Assembly: GCA_022729795.1 (NCBI GenBank)
Contig: DZBD01000006.1
Span: 1 to 36,906, forward strand
Source: Sulfuricurvum sp.
Lineage (GTDB): Bacteria; Campylobacterota; Campylobacteria; Campylobacterales; Sulfurimonadaceae
Direction of reading: 5' to 3'
Length of the DNA stretch: 36,906 nucleotides
In this document: piece by piece, positions 32,395 through 36,906 of the stretch
How the letters are laid out: every line of letters starts with the position of its first letter
Position numbering within the stretch: position 1 is the first letter of the stretch
Notes under the pieces: model-generated
Databases searched by the model: none
What the model saw: the letters and a program-made list of their open reading frames with translations, nothing else
What the model was told of the DNA's origin: nothing
Position numbers and translations under genes: made by a program

Positions 32395-33630
32395 ATGGAA
32401 AATTTTTTAAGCGAAGCAAAAAATGGGAGTAGAGTTTTATCTACACTCAGCGGTTTTGAGAAAAACAGAATTTTAAAAGAGATGGCAAATTCTTTAAGAG
32501 CAAATACGATGAATCTCATAGAAGCAAATGCTATAGATATGGCGGAAGGAAAAAAAAATAATTTAAGTTCTGCTTTGATGGACAGACTTTATTTGGACGA
32601 AAAACGTATAGAAGCTATGGCTGTGGCGGTAGAAGAGATTGCTGCACTCAAAGAACCTGTAGGACGTATTTTAGAGGGATGGGTTACGGAAGATGGATTA
32701 AAAATAGAGAAGGTGACTATCCCTATCGGCGTGATTGGAATTATCTATGAATCCCGTCCAAACGTTACAAGTGATACGGCTGCACTCTGCTTCAAAAGCT
32801 CCAATGTTTGTGTGCTTAAAGGGGGAAAGGAAGCTGAAAACTCCAATAAGGCGATAGCCGCGGCACTTCAAGCTACGCTAGAGAGAAATAAATTACCGCA
32901 AGCCCTTATCTCTTTAATCCCTGATTCTTCGAGAGAGAGTGTAGCCAAGCTTATCAAAATGGATAAATATGTAGATTTAATTATCCCAAGAGGCGGAGCA
33001 GGGCTTATCAAATATATCACTGAAAATGCCACTGTGAGTGTGGTCAAGCACGATAAAGGGCAATGCCACACCTACATAGACAAAGATGCAAAACTTGATA
33101 ATGCCATTGCAATAGCAATCAATGCAAAAGTTCAAAGACCGGGAGTATGTAACGCAATGGAGACACTTCTTGTGGACAGTGCCATTGCAAAAGAGGCTTT
33201 ACCGCTTATAAAAGCGGAGTTTGACAAGGCACATACTCAGTTAAAAGGGTGCGAAAATACGCAGGCTATTATAGAAGTTCCACATGCCAAAGAAGAAGAT
33301 TACGACACGGAATATTTGGCTAATATTTTAAACATACGTGTAGTCGACGGAGTAGAGGGTGCAATAGAGCATATTGTGAGATTTGGTTCAGGTCATTCCG
33401 AGGCTATCATCACCGAAAATATAAGTTCTGCGGAAATATTTTTAAACGGCATTGATGCAGCATGTGTTTATGTCAATGCCTCTACCCGTTTTACGGATGG
33501 AGGAGCTTTTGGGTTCGGTGCGGAGGTGGGGATTAGTACAAATAAACTTCACGCCCGAGGACCGATGGGGATAGAAGGGCTTACAACCTATAAATATAAA
33601 ATCTACGGAAGCGGACAAATAAGAGGCTAA
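32395..33630 (+). CDS. proA: Glutamate-5-semialdehyde dehydrogenase (gamma-glutamyl phosphate reductase)
   Basis: The 411-residue aldehyde-dehydrogenase-fold enzyme has IGVIGIIYESRPNVTSDTAALC and KSSNVCVLKGGKEA near the cofactor site, PRGGAGLI, and the catalytic cysteine at about 252 in RPGVCNAMETLLVD. The closing segment FTDGGAFGFGAEVGISTNKLHARGPMG is typical of ProA. It reduces gamma-glutamyl phosphate to glutamate semialdehyde for proline synthesis. The ATG follows AAGGAAG. It is divergent from proC and convergent with the response-regulator gene, 13 bp away. One exact repeat is read VPHAK. Confidence 0.95.
   Translation: MENFLSEAKNGSRVLSTLSGFEKNRILKEMANSLRANTMNLIEANAIDMAEGKKNNLSSALMDRLYLDEKRIEAMAVAVEEIAALKEPVGRILEGWVTEDGLKIEKVTIPIGVIGIIYESRPNVTSDTAALCFKSSNVCVLKGGKEAENSNKAIAAALQATLERNKLPQALISLIPDSSRESVAKLIKMDKYVDLIIPRGGAGLIKYITENATVSVVKHDKGQCHTYIDKDAKLDNAIAIAINAKVQRPGVCNAMETLLVDSAIAKEALPLIKAEFDKAHTQLKGCENTQAIIEVPHAKEEDYDTEYLANILNIRVVDGVEGAIEHIVRFGSGHSEAIITENISSAEIFLNGIDAACVYVNASTRFTDGGAFGFGAEVGISTNKLHARGPMGIEGLTTYKYKIYGSGQIRG
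33278..33288 (-). repeat. Signal-repeat copy TTGGCATGTGGAA in proA
   Basis: Read VPHAK in a variable loop before the LANILNIRVV strand. Confidence 0.9.
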
Positions 33631-33639
33631 AGATGACAA

Positions 33640-33664
33640 GATGTCAAAGATAATCTTTGATATC
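33640..33664. terminator. Possible bidirectional hairpin at the proA/response-regulator junction
   Basis: GATGTCAAAGAT and ATCTTTGATATC can pair over 12 bp (one G-U) with a one-base centre. It overlaps the last codons of the response-regulator gene and has no strong T-run, so it may be coding coincidence. Confidence 0.35.
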
Positions 33665-34759
33665 TTTGAGTAATCTTTGCAGATGCCCTTCATACATTTG
33701 CGCAAGAGTTAAATAGCTTTTTTCTTCCGTATCGAGCAGTGCGTCTTTGAGGTTTATAGCAACTTCTTTGAGAGAATCTGCACCGATATTTGCACTGATT
33801 CCGATAATATCTAAAAGTAATTTATCTACTTCTTGCATTTGATTTTCTTGTAAAAGTTCATAAATTTTCTCTGAAGAGTCCGAGTAGGTAGTGACAAATT
33901 CATTCAGTATTTCACGATAAAATCTTTCGTCTCCCCCACAAACACCTAAGCCTTTGATTCCGTCAAGTTCTTTTGTTACAATAATTTCTATAAAATCATC
34001 GGAATTATTTTCTTCTTTTTCCCCCGTATAGGCATAAATAACATCATAAAGAGCATCCATTCTAAGCGGTTTTTCTAGTTGCTCTTCCATTCCGGCATCT
34101 ATCATTTTTTTGATATCATCAGATGCCGTATCCCCGCTAAGAGCTACAACCACGATATGACTATAAGCAGGATTGGCACGTATGATGCGTGTGGTTTCAA
34201 ATCCGTCCAATCTTGGCATGTGGGCATCCATAAGTATGATATTGAAATGATTGTCATTTTGTAAAATATCTAATGCATTTTGTCCATCATCTGCCATCAC
34301 AACATCAATTCCTGAATCAGATAAAAGCCCTTGTATCACTTTTTGATTGATAAGATTATCCTCTGCAACAAGTATTCTGGTCCCGGCGAATTCTTGAAAG
34401 TTCTTTTTTGAGATTTTAGCATGAGGCGGTACATCTCTTTTTGAAATATTTCCTTTTTGAGCCGTATCGTGTTTCATATTTACTTTGTTATTGCTGAGGT
34501 TTTCATAATCACCGAAATTCCCCTCCTCTTTGCCGTTTAAAGATTTGAGATTTACCTCTTTAATCTCTTTTTTTTCAGGAACGCTAAAGAAATTTTTTTC
34601 ATCTTTATTTTCATCTTTATGTGTAAAAACTTCACTGTTTTTTATTGCAGTAACTTTTTCATCATCTTTCTTATTTCGATTTCTGAAATAACTCACAATA
34701 GCAACAGCGGCTAAAGTAGCTATGAAAGTTACTATCGCCTGTAAATAATTTTCCAACAT
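33644..34759 (-). CDS. Membrane-tethered response regulator with degenerate Hpt-like domain
   Basis: The 371-residue protein has an N-terminal membrane helix (about 7-25), a charged linker of about 100 residues, a receiver domain and a C-terminal helical domain. The receiver is intact: E133/D134, phosphoacceptor D178 (ILMDAHMP), S208 and K230. The C-terminal domain (about 278-371) resembles an Hpt module, but where Hpt has AHxLKGxSxNxGA this protein has LLDIIGISANIGA, with Leu316 in place of the phosphorylatable histidine. It therefore probably accepts phosphate at D178 and signals by protein contact. No histidine kinase is adjacent. The ATG follows AAGGA. Confidence 0.8.
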   Translation of the reverse strand: MLENYLQAIVTFIATLAAVAIVSYFRNRNKKDDEKVTAIKNSEVFTHKDENKDEKNFFSVPEKKEIKEVNLKSLNGKEEGNFGDYENLSNNKVNMKHDTAQKGNISKRDVPPHAKISKKNFQEFAGTRILVAEDNLINQKVIQGLLSDSGIDVVMADDGQNALDILQNDNHFNIILMDAHMPRLDGFETTRIIRANPAYSHIVVVALSGDTASDDIKKMIDAGMEEQLEKPLRMDALYDVIYAYTGEKEENNSDDFIEIIVTKELDGIKGLGVCGGDERFYREILNEFVTTYSDSSEKIYELLQENQMQEVDKLLLDIIGISANIGADSLKEVAINLKDALLDTEEKSYLTLAQMYEGHLQRLLKDIKDYL

Positions 34760-34832
34760 GCATAATTCCTTATAATCCCCGAATTTTTATTTATGATACA
34801 GTATTAAAAATTAAATTTTACAAAAATTAATG

Positions 34833-34838
34833 TATAAT
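34833..34838 (+). promoter_or_regulatory. -10 box (TATAAT) before rsmH that decides its start
   Basis: TATAAT immediately follows an in-frame ATG at 34830, so that ATG lies upstream of the likely transcript start. The first in-frame start downstream is GTG 34866, five bases after AGAGG. Confidence 0.55.
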
Positions 34839-34865
34839 CCATTCAAAAGAGTAGAAGAGGTTTTT

Positions 34866-35792
34866 GTGCAAAATATTCCCCATATCCCAGTATTGTACCG
34901 TGAAGTATCGGAAGCTTTTAAAGATATCGGCGAGGGGATAATTATTGATTGTACGATGGGCTACGGGGGACATTCTTCTATCATTCTTGAAGCAAATCCA
35001 CATGCCAGACTTATAGCAATAGACCAAGACCAGAGCGCAATAGATTTTTCTACCGCAAGATTAGAAAAGTATAAAGAGAGGGTAAATATCAAAAAAGGGC
35101 GTTTTTCCTCTGTTATCAAAGATATTTTGCAAGAGACTGATAAAAATGAGATTAAAGGTATTTTAGCAGATATAGGTGTTTCTTCTCTCCAGCTCGACCA
35201 AAAAGAGCGTGGGTTTTCTTATGAGAGCGACAATCTTGATATGCGGATGGACAAAGACGCATCTCTAAGTGCAGAAGATGTGGTCAATACATATACAGCC
35301 GCAGAGCTTGAGAGGGTTCTTTTGGAATACGGAGAATTGAGAAACTACAAAAAACTGGCATCTCTCATAATAGAAAATCGTCCTTTTTTCTCTGCAAAAG
35401 ATTTGAGCGACAAACTCAAAATCCACATGCCCACAGGGAAAAAAATTCATCCCGCAACACTTTTGATGCAAGCTGTACGAATCGAGGTTAATGACGAACT
35501 CGGTGAGTTAAATTCTCTTCTCAAAAGTATACAAGAAGCAAAATTTCCACATGCCAAGATTGCAATCATATCGTTTCATTCTCTTGAAGACAGAATAGTT
35601 AAACAGGCGTTTTCCTCTTGGTCGAAATCGTGTATATGCCCTGATGAAGCGATGAGGTGTACATGTGGGAATAATCATTCACTTGGAAAAATAAAAACTA
35701 AAAAACCGGTAATGGCAAAAGATGATGAGTTAAAACAGAATCCGCGAAGTAGAAGTGCGAAGATGAGAATTTTTGAGACGGATATATTATGA
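34866..35792 (+). CDS. rsmH: 16S rRNA (cytosine(1402)-N4)-methyltransferase RsmH (MraW)
   Basis: I choose the GTG at 34866 (MQNIPHIPVL), five bases after AGAGG, giving 308 residues; RsmH proteins characteristically begin close to HIPVL. The SAM site is IIDCTMGYGGHS, with IAIDQDQSAI next. Then come ILADIGVSSLQLDQKERGFS, the LDMRMD signature, QAVRIEVNDEL and ISFHSLEDRIVK. It methylates C1402 of 16S rRNA. As in the mra/dcw cluster of other bacteria, an ftsL-like gene follows at once, with a 4-bp overlap. Three exact repeats lie inside (34997, 35422 and 35545). Confidence 0.95.
   Translation: MQNIPHIPVLYREVSEAFKDIGEGIIIDCTMGYGGHSSIILEANPHARLIAIDQDQSAIDFSTARLEKYKERVNIKKGRFSSVIKDILQETDKNEIKGILADIGVSSLQLDQKERGFSYESDNLDMRMDKDASLSAEDVVNTYTAAELERVLLEYGELRNYKKLASLIIENRPFFSAKDLSDKLKIHMPTGKKIHPATLLMQAVRIEVNDELGELNSLLKSIQEAKFPHAKIAIISFHSLEDRIVKQAFSSWSKSCICPDEAMRCTCGNNHSLGKIKTKKPVMAKDDELKQNPRSRSAKMRIFETDIL
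34997..35006 (-). repeat. Signal-repeat copy GGCATGTGGATTT in rsmH
   Basis: Read NPHAR, in the turn after the SAM-binding loop. Confidence 0.87.
35422..35431 (-). repeat. Signal-repeat copy GGCATGTGGATTT in rsmH
   Basis: Read IHMPT; same strand as the other two copies in this gene. Confidence 0.85.
35545..35555 (-). repeat. Signal-repeat copy TTGGCATGTGGAA in rsmH
   Basis: Read FPHAK just before the conserved ISFHSLEDR. Confidence 0.9.
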
Positions 35793-36076
35793 ATGAAAGA
35801 AGCGATAAAACTGAACTCTTAGATGAAGTAGAAGTGGTCTTTAATCCAAAAAAAGGGTTAACTTTTACGTACCTTGTTTATGTGTTATTATCGTTAACCT
35901 TTGCTTGCGTGTTTTTTTTCCCTAAAATATACATTCAACAGCAGATATATTTTAAAAGCAGAGATGTCTCAAAATTAAAAGGGGAATATGACAGCTTAAG
36001 AGAAGAGAATAGACTTATTAAATCTTCCGTTGAAACCATTAAATTTAAAAATCAGATACTTGACACACTTTTTTAA
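35789..36076 (+). CDS. ftsL: FtsL-like bitopic division protein
   Basis: This 95-residue protein has a short acidic cytoplasmic N terminus, one membrane helix (about 24-46) and a coiled-coil tail (LKGEYDSLREENRLIKSSVETIK) with Leu/Ile at heptad spacing. Size, topology and position directly after rsmH (4-bp overlap) match FtsL, which recruits FtsB/FtsQ and activates septal wall synthesis. FtsL is too variable for a motif call, so the assignment rests on architecture and context. No ftsI follows; the next gene is an RND pump, so the usual dcw cluster is broken here. Confidence 0.7.
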   Translation: MNERSDKTELLDEVEVVFNPKKGLTFTYLVYVLLSLTFACVFFFPKIYIQQQIYFKSRDVSKLKGEYDSLREENRLIKSSVETIKFKNQILDTLF

Positions 36077-36084
36077 GGATTACT

Positions 36085-36906
36085 ATGCTCCGTAAGTTTT
36101 TAGAATTTGCTATAGATAAACCACTCTTAAATAATATATTTTTAGTCTTTATTGTGCTTCTGAGCGCTTTTGCCTATATTAATGTTCCCAAAGAGATTTT
36201 TCCCCCCATGGCTATGGATAAAATATCTATCACAGGTGGATATGCCGGTACTTCTGCGGATGTGCTAGACAAAATGGTTGTAAAAACTATCGAGGATGAT
36301 TTACAAAATATTGATGCGCTAGATATTATTCAAACAACTATCAAAAACGGTACTTTTTCCCTTTTGATTGATATTAAGCCCGGTTCGGACAACATAAGCG
36401 TTTTGAATGATGTCAAAGATATTGTAAGTAATGTCAAAAAAGATTTACCCTCCGATATGGCTGAACCGATTGCCAAAATACATGTAAATACTTTTCCTCT
36501 TGTTCTTATAGCCTTAGCAGGTGAGCAAAGTAAAGAAAAGTTACTTGAACGTGCAGACGAACTCAAAAGCCAGCTCAGCCGGTTTAACGACTTAAGTGAA
36601 ATTGTGATTCGCGGTGATGCCCAAGAGGAGCTGCTCATACGACTTGATGAACAAAAAATTCATGCATATGGACTTCAGCCTTCTCTTGTAGTTGCCTCTC
36701 TTTCGAATTTGAGTTCTATTTTTCCAATCGGAACCATTAAAGAAAAAGGGAAACATCTTTATATATCTACTTATAACGGTGAAAAAAATACAGAGGATAT
36801 ACGAAATACTCTTATAAGCGTAGGAAGTTCTAAAGTGCATGTAGGGGATATTGCCGATGTTTCTTTTAAGCTCAGCGATGAAACGGAACTGTCGCACTAT
36901 AACGGG
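36085..36906 (+). CDS. RND-type efflux permease (AcrB/MMPL class), N-terminal part
   Basis: A frame begins at ATG 36085, after AAGGAT, and runs open to the window end (274 codons), so the 3' part is missing. It starts with an RND N terminus: MLRKFLEFAIDKPLLNNIFLVFIVLLSAFAY (first membrane helix), then VPKEIFPPMAMDKISITGGYAGTSADVLDKMVVKTIEDDL, the pattern VP.E.FP......V...Y.G.S...VE..V..PIE. A periplasmic porter region follows. It would be an inner-membrane proton-driven exporter. The substrate cannot be told, and no membrane-fusion or outer-membrane partner gene is upstream; partners may lie beyond the window. Confidence 0.85.
   Translation, partial: MLRKFLEFAIDKPLLNNIFLVFIVLLSAFAYINVPKEIFPPMAMDKISITGGYAGTSADVLDKMVVKTIEDDLQNIDALDIIQTTIKNGTFSLLIDIKPGSDNISVLNDVKDIVSNVKKDLPSDMAEPIAKIHVNTFPLVLIALAGEQSKEKLLERADELKSQLSRFNDLSEIVIRGDAQEELLIRLDEQKIHAYGLQPSLVVASLSNLSSIFPIGTIKEKGKHLYISTYNGEKNTEDIRNTLISVGSSKVHVGDIADVSFKLSDETELSHYNG

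Noticed and set aside
32319..32519. ProC extended N terminus up to 32519
   Set aside because: It would run antisense through the start of proA; the Rossmann motif follows directly after ATG 32318.
34215..34224. GGCATGTGGG inside the response-regulator gene as a repeat copy
   Set aside because: It encodes AHMP in the universal MDxxMPxxDG receiver motif; protein conservation explains it.
34830..34865. RsmH starting at ATG 34830
   Set aside because: The ATG lies directly before a TATAAT and lacks a ribosome site; GTG 34866 has AGAGG and starts next to the conserved HIPVL.
6566..35555. Explaining the repeats as Chi or KOPS sites
   Set aside because: Those signals are biased to one strand relative to replication; here the copies are 11 plus and 10 minus within one 37-kb stretch. 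A full-genome test would still be needed.
6566..35555. Explaining the repeats as a mobile element or CRISPR repeats
   Set aside because: Spacing is irregular, there is no surrounding conserved unit beyond about 13 bp, no spacer pattern and no cas or transposase partner.
1..36906. tRNA, rRNA or other structured RNA genes
   Set aside because: No gap is long enough with GTTC-type T-loop or cloverleaf pairing; non-coding gaps are at most about 140 bp and AT-rich.

Overview
The window reads as chromosome of a Campylobacterota (Epsilonproteobacteria) species, most like the Sulfurimonas/Sulfuricurvum group. The evidence is the AT-rich, tightly packed coding, a Wolinella-type FrdB fragment, the long (390-residue) TrmB, frequent TTG starts, and the gene order rodA / pseudouridine synthase / FN3 lipoprotein / trmB / ftsE / ftsX / M23-like protein. 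That order matches the Cj1282-Cj1275 block of Campylobacter jejuni as I remember it. Protein identities come from motif recognition, not from a search. I see no rRNA, tRNA, CRISPR array, insertion sequence or prophage. Only about 1.2 kb is non-coding and no gap exceeds about 140 bp.

Layout. 1-1736: end of frdB and an FAD/NAD(P)H oxidoreductase. 1744-3457 (minus): gatC, a Spx/ArsC-like gene and pilT. 3598-6009: a YfgM-like plus BamB-like pair and a Xer-type recombinase. 6088-8347: a small periplasmic c-type cytochrome, an HD protein, and a NosL-like/DsbD_2-like pair. 8385-11915: an HDOD protein and polA. 11985-16937: an Rpn-type nuclease with EKGM repeats, an aldo-keto reductase, an unknown gene, a ThiE-like gene, an HI0933-type flavoprotein and a DTW-domain tRNA enzyme. 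16900-18990 (minus): a tri-haem Calx-beta lipoprotein. 19112-26441: rodA (minus), then an overlapping operon ending in ftsEX and an EnvC-like activator. 26497-28431: a chemoreceptor. 28512-33630: thrC, a pyruvate-kinase-like gene, proC and proA. 33644-34759 (minus): a membrane-tethered response regulator. 34866-36906: rsmH, an ftsL-like gene and the start of an RND pump.

The main discovery candidate is not a gene. The 10-mer GGCATGTGGA (extended consensus TTGGCATGTGGAA) occurs 21 times exactly, 11 on the plus and 10 on the minus strand, with five more copies ending GTGCA. It sits inside unrelated housekeeping genes, mostly read as PHA(K) or HVE, and is about nine times denser between genes. 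Three copies fill the thrC-pyk junction, two of them as a perfect 24-bp palindrome. Balanced strands, spread through core genes, intergenic enrichment and inverted pairs are how Neisseria and Haemophilus DNA-uptake sequences behave. A type IV pilus retraction ATPase (PilT) is encoded in the window. I propose a DNA-uptake-type or other genome-wide signal in this lineage, and I know of no description of it.

Functional themes are cell-envelope growth and division (rodA, ftsEX-EnvC, ftsL, rsmH), translation and tRNA modification (gatC, trmB, DTW protein, pseudouridine synthase, rsmH), amino-acid synthesis (thrC, proA, proC), DNA replication and repair (polA, Xer), and redox or copper handling (frdB, cytochrome, NosL/DsbD_2 pair).
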